Positions 16,138 to 23,999 of a stretch of 44,503 nucleotides of DNA are shown here, in pieces; the stretch's first letter is position 1; each line of letters opens with the position of its first letter. A program made the translations under genes and the position numbers. Below the pieces are notes generated by a model. That model saw only the letters and a list, made by a program, of their open reading frames with translations, was not told the origin of the DNA and did not search any database. The stretch comes from Holophagales bacterium UBA2201 (GTDB lineage Bacteria > Acidobacteriota > Thermoanaerobaculia > UBA2201), in NCBI GenBank assembly GCA_002327305.1, contig DCUZ01000099.1:112533-157035 (forward strand), written 5' to 3'.

Positions 16138-16143
16138 GATAAT
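16138..16143 (+). promoter_or_regulatory. -10 box of tag
   Basis: GATAAT, 8 bases before the tag ATG. The leader would be only a few bases; AAAGGA in the gap is too close to the ATG to be a normal ribosome site. No clear -35 is present. Confidence 0.45.
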
Positions 16144-16151
16144 AAAGGACT

Positions 16152-16748
16152 ATGAGAGCCCGATCCGTCCGACGCTGTCCCTGGTGCCTCGGCGACGATT
16201 TCTACCTCCGCTACCACGACGAGGAGTGGGGGGTGCCCGTGCACGACGACCGGCGCCATTTCGAGTTCCTCGTCCTGGAGGGGGCCCAGGCGGGGCTCTC
16301 GTGGCGCACCATCCTCCTGCGGCGCGAAGGATACCGGAAGGCCTTCGCCGGGTTCGACCCCGCGGCCGTGGCCCGGTTCGACCGGAGGAGGGTCGAGACG
16401 CTCCTGAAAGACCCCGGCATCATCCGCAACCGCCTCAAGGTGGAGGCGGCGGTCAACAACGCCGGGCGGTTTTTGGAGGTGCAGAGGGAGTTCGGCTCCT
16501 TCGACGCCTACATCTGGCGGTTCACGGACGGAAGGCCGCTGGTGAACCGTTGGAAGACCCCGGGGGAGATCCCCCCCTCCACGCCCCTTTCCGACACGGT
16601 GAGCAGGGACCTGAAGGGCCGGGGGTTCAAGTTCGTCGGCGCCACCATCGTCTACGCCCATCTGCAGGCGACGGGCCAAGTCAACGATCACCTCGTCTCC
16701 TGCTTCCGCCATCGTGAATTGGCCGGCCCGGCCCAAAAGCCCCGATAA
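16152..16748 (+). CDS. tag: DNA-3-methyladenine glycosylase I
   Basis: A 198-residue base-excision repair glycosylase that removes 3-methyladenine from alkylated DNA. It starts RRCPWCLGDDFYLRYHDEEWG, with the zinc ligands Cys9 and His22 conserved; the second pair is in NDHLVSCF near the end (His-x3-Cys). The fold-defining FEFLVLEGAQAGLSWRTIL, RREGYRKAFAGFDP and IIRNRLKVEAAVNNA segments are all present, and length is typical. It begins with a -10 box 8 bases upstream. A decarboxylase gene follows after 10 bases, so tag is the first gene of a three-gene transcript whose members have no obvious common pathway. Confidence 0.93.
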   Translation: MRARSVRRCPWCLGDDFYLRYHDEEWGVPVHDDRRHFEFLVLEGAQAGLSWRTILLRREGYRKAFAGFDPAAVARFDRRRVETLLKDPGIIRNRLKVEAAVNNAGRFLEVQREFGSFDAYIWRFTDGRPLVNRWKTPGEIPPSTPLSDTVSRDLKGRGFKFVGATIVYAHLQATGQVNDHLVSCFRHRELAGPAQKPR

Positions 16749-16758
16749 GGGAGTGACC

Positions 16759-18186
16759 ATGCCCGACCGCAAGAGCTACCATATGACCCCCGGGGAGTTC
16801 CGCCGCCACGGCCGCGCCGTGGTGGACTGGATCGCCGACTACCAGGAGCGGGTGGAGGCCCTGCCCGTCCTTTCCCGGGTGAAACCGGGCGAGGTCCGCG
16901 CCCAGCTCCCGCCCCATCCGCCCGAACACGGCGAGCCCTTCGAACGGATGATGGAGGACGTGGAACGGGTCCTCCTCCCGGGCCTCACCCACTGGCAGTC
17001 GCCCAACTTCTTCGCCTATTTCCCGGCCAACGCCTCCGGTCCCGCCATCCTCGGCGAATTGCTCTCGGCCGGCCTCGGCGCGCAGGGGATGCTGTGGGCC
17101 ACCGGCCCCGCCTGCACGGAGCTGGAGACCCGGGTGATGGACTGGCTGGTGGAACTGATGGGGCTTCCGGCGAAGTTCCGCTCCGACGGTCCGGGAGGCG
17201 GCGTCATCCAGGACAGCGCCTCCTCGGCCGCCCTCTGCGCCCTCCTCGCCGCGCGCGAGCGGGCCACGGGGTTCGCCGTCAACGCCCGGGGGGGCGACGG
17301 CCGCCTCACCGCCTACGCCTCGACGCAGACCCACTCCTCGGTGCTGAAGGGGGTGCGCGTGGCCGGCATCGGCGACCGGAACTTCCGCGCCGTGGAGACG
17401 GACGACGCCTGCGCCCTGCGGCCGAACCTCCTGCGCGAGGCCGTCCGGAGGGACCGGGCGGAAGGGAAGGTCCCCTTTTTCGTCTGCGCCACGGTGGGGA
17501 CCACTTCGTCGAACGGGATGGACCCGCTGGGTCCCATCGCAGCGATCTGCCGCGAGGAGGGGCTGTGGCTCCACGTGGACGGCGCCATGGCCGGCACGGC
17601 GGCCGTCTGTCCCGAGTTTCGCCGGTTCCTCGACGGTCTCGACGGCGCCGATTCCTACTGTTTCAATCCCCACAAGTGGATGTTCACCAACTTCGACTGC
17701 GACTGCTTCTGGGTGGCCGACCGCGCCGTCCTCATCCGGACCCTCTCCATCCTCCCGGAATACCTGAAGAACAAGGCCACGGAGTCGGGGGCGGTGATCG
17801 ACTACCGCGACTGGCACATCCCCCTGGGGCGGCGGTTCCGGGCGCTCAAATTGTGGTTCGTCCTGCGGCACTATGGGGTGCAAGGGTTGCGGCACCACGT
17901 GCGCGAGCATGTGCGGCTGGCGCAGGACTTCGCCGGGTGGGTGCGCGCGTCGGAGGATTTCGAGCTGGCCGCCGACCCCCCGCTGAACCTGGTGTGCTTC
18001 CGGCACCGGGGAGGGGACGATTGCAACCGGGCGCTCCTCGAGCGGCTCAACGATTCGGGGAGGCTCTTTCTCACCCACACGGTCCTCGGCGGGAAGTTCA
18101 CCCTGCGCCTGTGCGTGGGGCAGACCCACACCGAGGAGCGGCACGTGGAGGCGGCCTGGACGGCGATCAGGGCGGCGGCCCGGTGA
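16759..18186 (+). CDS. PLP-dependent decarboxylase of the aromatic-L-amino-acid decarboxylase family
   Basis: A 475-residue group II decarboxylase. It has the family landmarks FRRHGRAVVDWIADY at the N-terminus, HWQSPNFFAYFPANAS, PACTELETRVMDWL, GGGVIQDSASSAAL, WLHVDGAMAGTAA, and the PLP-lysine motif FNPHKWMF (Lys about 305). Such enzymes decarboxylate tryptophan, tyrosine, phenylalanine or DOPA to amines; which substrate applies here cannot be read from the sequence. The ATG at 16759 follows AAGGGAG; an in-frame start at 16714 would lie inside tag. The next gene, an EamA permease, starts 1 base after its stop, which suggests export of the amine product or import of the substrate as a working hypothesis. 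Confidence 0.9.
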   Translation: MPDRKSYHMTPGEFRRHGRAVVDWIADYQERVEALPVLSRVKPGEVRAQLPPHPPEHGEPFERMMEDVERVLLPGLTHWQSPNFFAYFPANASGPAILGELLSAGLGAQGMLWATGPACTELETRVMDWLVELMGLPAKFRSDGPGGGVIQDSASSAALCALLAARERATGFAVNARGGDGRLTAYASTQTHSSVLKGVRVAGIGDRNFRAVETDDACALRPNLLREAVRRDRAEGKVPFFVCATVGTTSSNGMDPLGPIAAICREEGLWLHVDGAMAGTAAVCPEFRRFLDGLDGADSYCFNPHKWMFTNFDCDCFWVADRAVLIRTLSILPEYLKNKATESGAVIDYRDWHIPLGRRFRALKLWFVLRHYGVQGLRHHVREHVRLAQDFAGWVRASEDFELAADPPLNLVCFRHRGGDDCNRALLERLNDSGRLFLTHTVLGGKFTLRLCVGQTHTEERHVEAAWTAIRAAAR

Positions 18187-18187
18187 A

Positions 18188-19060
18188 ATGGGGTTGAAGA
18201 TCGCCGCGTTCGCGGCCCTCTGCGTCTTCTGGGGGGTCTCGTGGGCCCTCATCAAGGTCAGCTGGGGGGCCGCCCCGCCGCTGATGTCGGCGTCCCTGCG
18301 CATCCTCGGGGCCGGGCTCCTCCTGGCCGCGGTCGGAGCGCTTCTCGGACGGCACCAGCGGCTTCGCCGCGGGGACTGGGGCCTCCTGGTCCTGACGGGT
18401 CTCGCCTCCTTCACCGTCGGCTACGGGGCCGTCTATATCGGGGAACAGCGGGTCTCGGCCGCCCTGGCGGCCGTTCTATTCGCCACCTTTCCCGCCCTCA
18501 CCCTCTTCTTTTCATGGGTGCACGGCCTCGAGCGGAGGCCCCGCGGGGGGCGGGTCGCCGGGATGGCGGTCAGTTTTCTGGGCATCATCGTCCTCTTCGC
18601 CGATCACATTCAACTGCCCGATTCCGGGGCCCACGGATACGCCCTGCTCTGCCTCCTCAGTCCCGCCGCCGGGGCGTGGAACCTGGTGATCCTCAAGAAG
18701 TACGGCCAGCACCTCAACGTCCTCACCCTCAACTGCCTCCCCATGCTGATCGGGGGGGCGGCGCTTCTGCCGCTGAGTTTCCTCCTCGAGCAGGGGCCCT
18801 TCCTCCGGCCCCACCCCGCCGGCTGGGGGGCCGTCCTCTTCCTCGCCGTCTTCTCCACGGCCCTGGCCTTCTTCCTCTACTACTGGCTCCTGCGGCAAAT
18901 GCGGGCCACGACCCTCTCGCTCGTCACCTACCTCACCACCGCCGTGGCCGCCTTCAGCGGGTGGTGGATCCTGGGCGAGACCCTCTCCGGCACGATGAAC
19001 CTCGGGGCCGCGCTGATCTTTCTGGGCGTCTTCCTGGTCCTGGTGGAAAAACGGGGATGA
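18188..19060 (+). CDS. EamA/DMT-superfamily permease
   Basis: A 290-residue integral membrane protein with ten predicted hydrophobic helices and the two EamA halves. The first half opens with FWGVSWALIKVSWGAAPPL and the second follows SPAAGAWNLVILKKYGQHLN. Conserved features include FATFPALTLFFSW and the C-terminal YLTTAVAAFSGWWILGETL. DMT-family permeases move amino acids, amines and other small metabolites; the substrate is not predictable. It begins one base after the decarboxylase stop and so is translationally coupled to it. It ends before a large repeat-rich gap. Confidence 0.88.
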   Translation: MGLKIAAFAALCVFWGVSWALIKVSWGAAPPLMSASLRILGAGLLLAAVGALLGRHQRLRRGDWGLLVLTGLASFTVGYGAVYIGEQRVSAALAAVLFATFPALTLFFSWVHGLERRPRGGRVAGMAVSFLGIIVLFADHIQLPDSGAHGYALLCLLSPAAGAWNLVILKKYGQHLNVLTLNCLPMLIGGAALLPLSFLLEQGPFLRPHPAGWGAVLFLAVFSTALAFFLYYWLLRQMRATTLSLVTYLTTAVAAFSGWWILGETLSGTMNLGAALIFLGVFLVLVEKRG

Positions 19061-19148
19061 GGAGCGGCCTCCGACCCGGACGCTCATAACCCGTCGCCCC
19101 CCGCATCCTCTTGGGGGCCTCCCGCAACGACACGTTGGCGAAGCAGAA

Positions 19149-19269
19149 TCGGTGTCGGGGTCGCTATCGGAATCGGTATCGCAAGGAAGCGTGATGGGAT
19201 TCGGACACGAGAAGAGGATCAGGTGCAATACACAATGGGAATCGATCCCAATGCCGACCCCGACACGGA
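19149..19269. repeat. Inverted pair of degenerate TCGGNN hexamer arrays
   Basis: Left arm 19149-19175 (TCGGTG, TCGGGG, TCGCTA, TCGGAA units) and right arm 19243-19269 are reverse complements at 22 of 27 positions, including an uninterrupted GTGTCGGGGTCG / CGACCCCGACAC. The 67-base interval between the arms holds no gene. Confidence 0.65.
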
Positions 19270-19301
19270 TGGGAACCGGAAACGAGAGGATCGCCAACAT
19301 T

Positions 19302-19467
19302 GGCTTCAGGCGCCGGCTGAAGCCGCGCCTGAGCCACACGGTATTGCTCCGGCCGCCATTATGCTTGCACAGCTCAGGCGCCCGGGATGCTGACTTCCCC
19401 CGGATCTGGTCCGGGGCAGGCTCCAGCATGACAGCATAAGGATTGTCATGCCGGACTTGATCCGGCA
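19302..19467. repeat. Cluster of hairpins in the 19.1-19.5 kb gap
   Basis: GGCTTCAG/CTGAAGCC (19302-19324), GCGCCTGAG paired with CTCAGGCGC (19325-19381), CCCCCGGA-TCTGG-TCCGGGG (19396-19416) and TGCCGGA-CTTGA-TCCGGCA (19448-19467). The last two resemble dispersed GTCATGCCGG-type palindromes common in bacteria. I see no gene in 19061-19517. Confidence 0.6.
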
Positions 19468-19517
19468 TCTCTCAACCGCACGAATAAATGTGGCCGAATC
19501 AGTATGAGCAATCCGGG

Positions 19518-21173
19518 CTAAAATTCAAGTTGGAAAACCGGTTCAATATCCACCGGGACGGCGCTCAACCGCGCCAGGTCGGCCTCGAGGTGTTCGGGGA
19601 CCATCGTCCACTGGTCCATGAACCGCTTGGCGGCATCGTAGTCACCGGCCGCCTGGAGGGCGTAGATCTCCGCCAACAGCGCCTCCATCCCCTGGTAGAA
19701 GAGGTCCGGGTCGAGCTGGTAGAGTCCCGCGTCGGTGCGGAAGATGGCATTCTTCTTGACGAGCCAGTTGAACTGGATGAGCACTCCCTTGCCGTGGGCC
19801 TCGTGGAGGCCGAACCGCATGGAGCGGAACATGGAGGCCAGGTTGGTGACCGCCGTCTCGTTCTTGAAGCCCGGGGGGAACTGCCCCCGCTCGGTGAGGA
19901 TGGAGACCAGGTGGATGCCGCCCACATCGGCCTTGGCCTCCTCCAGCCCGGAGTAGAGGTCCTTCATCCGCTCGCGGACGGAGGTCTGCGTTCCGTCGGG
20001 GAGATCGAGGATGCCGGGGCCCATGCCGTGGCTGACCTCGTGGAAGAGGACATGGTTGAAGAAGGCGGCCGGGGAGATGAACGGGCGGGCCTCCTCGCCG
20101 ATGAGGATGCCGCCGATGGGCTTGAGGATGGCCTCGTACTTGGCCTCGATCACGTTCTTGAGCATCACCTTCTTGGAGCCCTTGGCCGCCACCACGCGTT
20201 CGTCGTTGGGGAGGTTGAAGGCGATGGTCTGCACCCCCGCCTTGGCGTCGCCGGCGTTGAAGACCAGGTTCACCACGCTGATGGGGGAGTCCATCCCCTT
20301 GGGCCGGCCCTTGAAATCCTTGGGGTAGGGCAGGGTGCGGTCCAGGTCGGGGAGGGCGCCGGCCACATACTCCAATTTGGCCGATTCCACCGGGTCGGCC
20401 ACGGCGATGAAGGCCTCGAAGGCCGCCTTGTATCCGAACAGTTCGTCCCCGTAGGTCTCGTAGGGGCCGATGGTGGGGTCGAGGCGGGAGTCGCGGATAT
20501 CCATCCAGTCCATGTCGCTGGGGAGGTAGTCGTTGCTCAGGAACGCCTTGGAGCGGCTCTCCAGGTATTTTTTCAGCGTGGGATTGGTGACGAGGGAGGC
20601 CGCCGTGGAGAGGTTGAACGAGGCCTTGGCCAGCCTCTCCTTGAAGTAGTCCGAGTAGGGGACGGCCTTGAGCGTCCCGCCCTCGCGGACGATGACGGTG
20701 AAGTAGGAGGTGAAGGCCTCGCGGTCTTCGGGATGGGCCGCCAGGTGGGCCTCGAATTCCTCCTTGGTCATGTCGAGGGGATAGAATCCACCCCCCTTGG
20801 GCTTGGGGGTGTGGCCCCAGAAGGGGGTCCCGCCATCCAAAGCGTCCCACGGGCCGAAGTTGATGGCGTAGTAGCGCTTCAGCGCCGGGGTGTCCATCTG
20901 CTCCCGCCATTCCAGCGCCTTGGGGTGGACCTGCAGATAGAACAGTTCATCCATGATCTTCGCCGCCTCGATGAGGGCGCGCAGCGCCTCTTTCTCCTCG
21001 GCGGAGAGGACCGATGGGTCCCATTTCAGCGTCACCGGCGCGTAGCGGGCCAGTTTGGCGGAGAGGGGGTCGGTGGCCCCTGCCAGCGCGGGGGCCGGCG
21101 CCTCGGTCTTGCGCGCGCAGGCGACGGTGAGCAGCAGCGTGATGGCCAACAGGCAGAACCAGAACTTGGGCAT
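19518..21173 (-). CDS. M49-like (dipeptidyl-peptidase III-related) zinc peptidase lipoprotein
   Basis: A 551-residue protein. The N-terminus has a lipoprotein signal (ITLLLTVAC, Cys19), so the enzyme is probably anchored in the cell envelope. The zinc motif is HEVSHGMG (378-382), the pentapeptide HEXXH form, followed by EEAKADVGG (Glu411/Glu412) as second metal-site motif. Classic dipeptidyl peptidase III has a hexapeptide HEXXGH; the HEXXH form is known in a minority of M49 relatives, for example from Caldithrix. Other conserved stretches are YYAINFGPWD, YPLDMTKEEFEAHL, YFTVIVREG and GDELFGYKAAFEAFIAV. The start follows AAAGGAGCATCCC. The gene is monocistronic. Peptidase activity is inferred from the family, not shown. 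Confidence 0.8.
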   Translation of the reverse strand: MPKFWFCLLAITLLLTVACARKTEAPAPALAGATDPLSAKLARYAPVTLKWDPSVLSAEEKEALRALIEAAKIMDELFYLQVHPKALEWREQMDTPALKRYYAINFGPWDALDGGTPFWGHTPKPKGGGFYPLDMTKEEFEAHLAAHPEDREAFTSYFTVIVREGGTLKAVPYSDYFKERLAKASFNLSTAASLVTNPTLKKYLESRSKAFLSNDYLPSDMDWMDIRDSRLDPTIGPYETYGDELFGYKAAFEAFIAVADPVESAKLEYVAGALPDLDRTLPYPKDFKGRPKGMDSPISVVNLVFNAGDAKAGVQTIAFNLPNDERVVAAKGSKKVMLKNVIEAKYEAILKPIGGILIGEEARPFISPAAFFNHVLFHEVSHGMGPGILDLPDGTQTSVRERMKDLYSGLEEAKADVGGIHLVSILTERGQFPPGFKNETAVTNLASMFRSMRFGLHEAHGKGVLIQFNWLVKKNAIFRTDAGLYQLDPDLFYQGMEALLAEIYALQAAGDYDAAKRFMDQWTMVPEHLEADLARLSAVPVDIEPVFQLEF

Positions 21174-21228
21174 GGGATGCTCCTTTGGGGTTGTGTGGAT
21201 GGCGGGACCACCGTGCCCCGCGCCTGTT

Positions 21229-21394
21229 CTATTCTACCGCAAACGCGATCATTTTGAGGACGGTGCCGTCCCCGGCCACGATCTCCATGGTCCAGGCCCC
21301 CTTCCGGCCGTGCAGGTTTTTCCGGCTCCACTGCCGGCAGGGGGGAGAGGCGAATTCCACGGGGAGGTCGATTTCGAGCGCCGCCCAACGCCCC
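21229..21394 (-). pseudogene. C-terminal remnant of a DUF2914-type protein
   Basis: On the minus strand the sequence RWAALEIDLPVEFASPPCRQ is followed by WSRKNLHGRKG. After a one-base shift at a run of six G it continues AWTMEIVAGDGTVLKMIAF to VE and a TAG at 21231-21229. The order 'RxWS-K, G-GAW-V-V-D-DG-VL, F-V' matches the end of the DUF2914 domain as I know it. No start codon remains: the upstream portion is cut off by the octamer array that begins at 21393. The frameshift could be real decay or a homopolymer sequencing error. The whole stretch 21174-21588 holds only this remnant and the array. Confidence 0.5.
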
Positions 21395-21566
21395 TGCGCC
21401 CCTACGCCCCTACGCCCCTACGCCCCTACGCCCCTACGCTACTACGCCCTACGCTACTACGCCCCTACGCTCTACGCCCCTACGCTACTACGCCCTACGC
21501 CGCTACGCCCCTACGCCCCTACGCTACTACGCCCTACGCCGCTACGCCCCTACGCCCTACGCCATC
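21393..21566. repeat. Array of about 22 degenerate 7-8-base units (GCCCCTAC)
   Basis: Units GCCCCTAC, GCTACTAC, GCCGCTAC and the 7-base GCCCTAC or GCTCTAC alternate without spacers. The array is followed by the G-rich box CCGGGCGGGCGGGGG (21574-21588) next to the stop of the TPR gene. The unit is related to GGTCTAC of the arrays at 14985 and 36001. Confidence 0.85.
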
Positions 21567-21588
21567 CGTTCTGCCGGGCGGGCGGGGG

Positions 21589-22617
21589 TCAGGGGATGTT
21601 GATCAGTTCCCCCTCCGGTCGCCAGGTGGAACCGCAGGCGGCGAACCGGGGCCCCAGTTTCTTCAGCGCCGCCGGCTTGGCCCGTGCCGCCACGGCCTGC
21701 GCCATCAGCGCCTCCCAGGGAATGTCCAGCTCCGCCGTGAGGGCGCGGGCGGTGGCCAGGTGCGGGCCGGGGTCTCCGGGGGTCTGGGCCCACGCCAGGT
21801 GGACGTAGGCCGTGCCCCGGCGGTCGCCCGTGTGGTCGAAGAGGCAGGCGGCGGCGTTGAGGCACTCCTCGGTCTTCTTTTCACGGCCCAGGAAGAGATG
21901 GGTCATCCCCATGGACCAAAGGGTGTAGGCGTAGGAGACGACGTCGCCGATGACGCGGTAGCCCGCCTCGGCCAGTCCGAATTCACCGAGGGCCGCCTTG
22001 AATTTGCGCCGCATCCGGAGGGCGTTGCCCAGGCCGCAGTGGGCGTAGGAAACGGCAAAGGGGTCCTTCCGCCGGGCCGCCAGGGCCAGCGCTTCCGAAT
22101 AGTGCCCGGTGGAGAGGTCGGGGTCGCCCTGGAGCCGCGCCAGCCCCCCGAGGACGCAGTGGCTGTAGGTCAGCCCCTCCCGGTCGCCATAGTGGCCGTA
22201 GATGCCCAGGGCCTCGACCGCGCTTTCCGCCGCCTCATCCAGCCGTCCCGCCACCCGCAGGATGGCGGCGCGCGCCCACTGCACGTAGGCCAGCCCCGCG
22301 TCGTCGTCCGCGGCCTCGTAGAGGCGGGCGGCGCGCCCGATGCGTTCCAGCGCCTCGGCGTGCCGGACGAGGGCCTTGAGGCAGAGGGCCGCCCCGCACA
22401 GGGCGTCGGCCCTCACCGTCCGCTCCTTCTCCCGTTTCAGGACGGTGTTGTAGGCCGTCAGGGAGCGGTGGAACTCCCCCCGCATCCGAAGGGCGTGGGC
22501 CAGGCCGAGGGCGGCGTCGCGGAGGTAACCGTCCGCCAGGATCCTCTGGTAGGCCTCGGACGCCTCCTCGAAGCGGCATTTCTTGCGCAGGGCGTCGGCG
22601 CGTTGGATGGCGTTCAT
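21589..22617 (-). CDS. TPR-repeat protein
   Basis: A 342-residue, entirely helical soluble protein made of tetratricopeptide repeats, for example RADALRKKCRFEEASEAYQR, LALAHALRMRGEFHRSLTAY-like, ALRMRRKFKAALGEFGLAEAG and SMGMTHLFLGREKKTEECLN. TPR arrays mediate protein-protein contacts; no attached enzymatic domain is present and the partner is unknown. The ATG at 22617 lies 6 bases after a TATAAT box, with no ribosome site, so the mRNA is probably leaderless. The stop codon directly adjoins the G-rich box next to the octamer array. It is divergent from the outer-membrane barrel gene, with about 78 bases between the starts. Confidence 0.82.
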   Translation of the reverse strand: MNAIQRADALRKKCRFEEASEAYQRILADGYLRDAALGLAHALRMRGEFHRSLTAYNTVLKREKERTVRADALCGAALCLKALVRHAEALERIGRAARLYEAADDDAGLAYVQWARAAILRVAGRLDEAAESAVEALGIYGHYGDREGLTYSHCVLGGLARLQGDPDLSTGHYSEALALAARRKDPFAVSYAHCGLGNALRMRRKFKAALGEFGLAEAGYRVIGDVVSYAYTLWSMGMTHLFLGREKKTEECLNAAACLFDHTGDRRGTAYVHLAWAQTPGDPGPHLATARALTAELDIPWEALMAQAVAARAKPAALKKLGPRFAACGSTWRPEGELINIP

Positions 22618-22623
22618 GCGTTC

Positions 22624-22629
22624 ATTATA
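22624..22629 (-). promoter_or_regulatory. -10 box of the TPR gene, leaderless
   Basis: TATAAT on the minus strand, 6 bases before ATG 22617 (gap GAACGC). No convincing -35 box was found. Confidence 0.5.
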
Positions 22630-22695
22630 CCCGCTGGGTGGAAAACGGGCCGCGGTTTTGATATGCTGGGCGGACACATTCCTAAGGGAGCGAGC

Positions 22696-23979
22696 ATGCC
22701 GACCAGCCGATCGTTGTTCCGTGCCTTGGCCCTCTTCGCCCTTCTGGCCGCCTTCCCTCTGGCGGCTCAGGAGCCGCCTCGGTGGGAGTTCGAGTTCATG
22801 GAGCGGTTCCGGGTGGAGGCCTGGGACGCCACCCTCTCCCTCGACGATTCCTCCGGCCAGGAGGCCGCCTACACCCGTGCGCGCACCCATCTGGGGGGGC
22901 GCTGGACCCCCGCGGGGGGGGTGAAAGTGGCCGTCCGCCTGACCAACGAGTTCCGCTACTATCTCTCCCCGGCGGGCCGGAGTTTCACGCTCAACGAAGG
23001 GTTCGTGGACCACCTCTTCGTCCGGTGGGACCGCCCGGGGTTCACCCTCACGCTCGGGCGGCAGGACCTGATGCTGGGGGAGGGGTTCATCGTGATGGAC
23101 GGGGGGCCCCTCGACGGTTCCCGCTCGGCCTACTTCAACGCCGCCCGCCTCGACCTGAAGCTCGCTCCCGGACAGGCCCTCACGGCCTTCTACCTCGACC
23201 AGCCGACGACGGACGAATGGCTTCCCCTCATCCACGACCAGGACCAGCCCATGGTGGAACAGCCGGAGGCGGGGTGGGGGCTGTATTACTCGGGCCGCGC
23301 CGGGACCGGCCTGGTGGAGGGCTACGCCGTCCGCAAGACCATCGAGGCCACCGGCCGGTTCCCCTTCGCCTCGGCCTACAACACCTTCGGCGGCCGCGTC
23401 GCGGCCCCCCTGGGCCGGCGCCTGACGCTGACGCTGGAGGCCAACGGCCAGCGGGGGACCTTTCGCGGGGCCGACATGCGGGCCTGGGGGGGGCATGGCA
23501 CCCTCGACCTCGGCACGGGGCGGGACCTCCCCGCCATCCTCACCCTCGGGCTCATCCACCTCACGGGGGACGATCCGGACACCGCCGGATGGGAGGGGTG
23601 GGACCCGGTCTTCAGCCGGTGGCCCAAGTGGAGTGAATCCTATATCTACACGCAGGCCAAGGAGTTCGACGGCCGGCCCGCCTACTGGAGCAACCTGGGG
23701 TCGCTCTACGGTTCCGTTCTGTTGCGGATGGGGCCGCAGTGGGACTTCCGCCTCACCTACCACCATCTCACCGCTCCCCACCCGACCCCGTCGTCCGTCG
23801 GGTTCGCGGACGGCGGAGGGAGGACGCGCGGCGACCTCTTCATCGGCAAATTGACTTACAAGGACGGACGGCGGGTCTCCGGCCACCTCATCTGGGAGCA
23901 GTTCCTCCCCGGCGACCACTACTTCGACGGCGCCGACCCCTACGCCTGGTTCCGGGTGGAGCTGGCCTACCGGTTTTGA
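22696..23979 (+). CDS. Outer-membrane beta-barrel of the alginate-export (AlgE-like) type
   Basis: A 427-residue protein with a signal peptide (RSLFRALALFALLAAFPLAA, then QEPP). The rest consists of alternating amphipathic strands, such as FEFMERFRVEAWD, RTHLGGRWTPAGGVKVAVRL, FTLTLGRQDLMLGEGFIV, and ends in a strand with terminal Phe (VELAYRF), the outer-membrane insertion signal. The LGRQD-LG-G stretch and the later WPKWSESYIY are typical of the alginate-export family of porin-like barrels found well beyond alginate producers. The exported solute is unknown. The ATG follows AAGGGAGCGAGC. No neighbour suggests a polysaccharide pathway, so a general porin role is as likely. Confidence 0.75.
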   Translation: MPTSRSLFRALALFALLAAFPLAAQEPPRWEFEFMERFRVEAWDATLSLDDSSGQEAAYTRARTHLGGRWTPAGGVKVAVRLTNEFRYYLSPAGRSFTLNEGFVDHLFVRWDRPGFTLTLGRQDLMLGEGFIVMDGGPLDGSRSAYFNAARLDLKLAPGQALTAFYLDQPTTDEWLPLIHDQDQPMVEQPEAGWGLYYSGRAGTGLVEGYAVRKTIEATGRFPFASAYNTFGGRVAAPLGRRLTLTLEANGQRGTFRGADMRAWGGHGTLDLGTGRDLPAILTLGLIHLTGDDPDTAGWEGWDPVFSRWPKWSESYIYTQAKEFDGRPAYWSNLGSLYGSVLLRMGPQWDFRLTYHHLTAPHPTPSSVGFADGGGRTRGDLFIGKLTYKDGRRVSGHLIWEQFLPGDHYFDGADPYAWFRVELAYRF

Positions 23980-23999
23980 CGCCGGCCCCCGGGCCGGCC

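Noticed and set aside
21393..21566. CRISPR array or coding repeat protein
   Set aside because: Units of 7-8 bases without spacers; frames through the array shift with the changing unit size, so no repeat protein is encoded.
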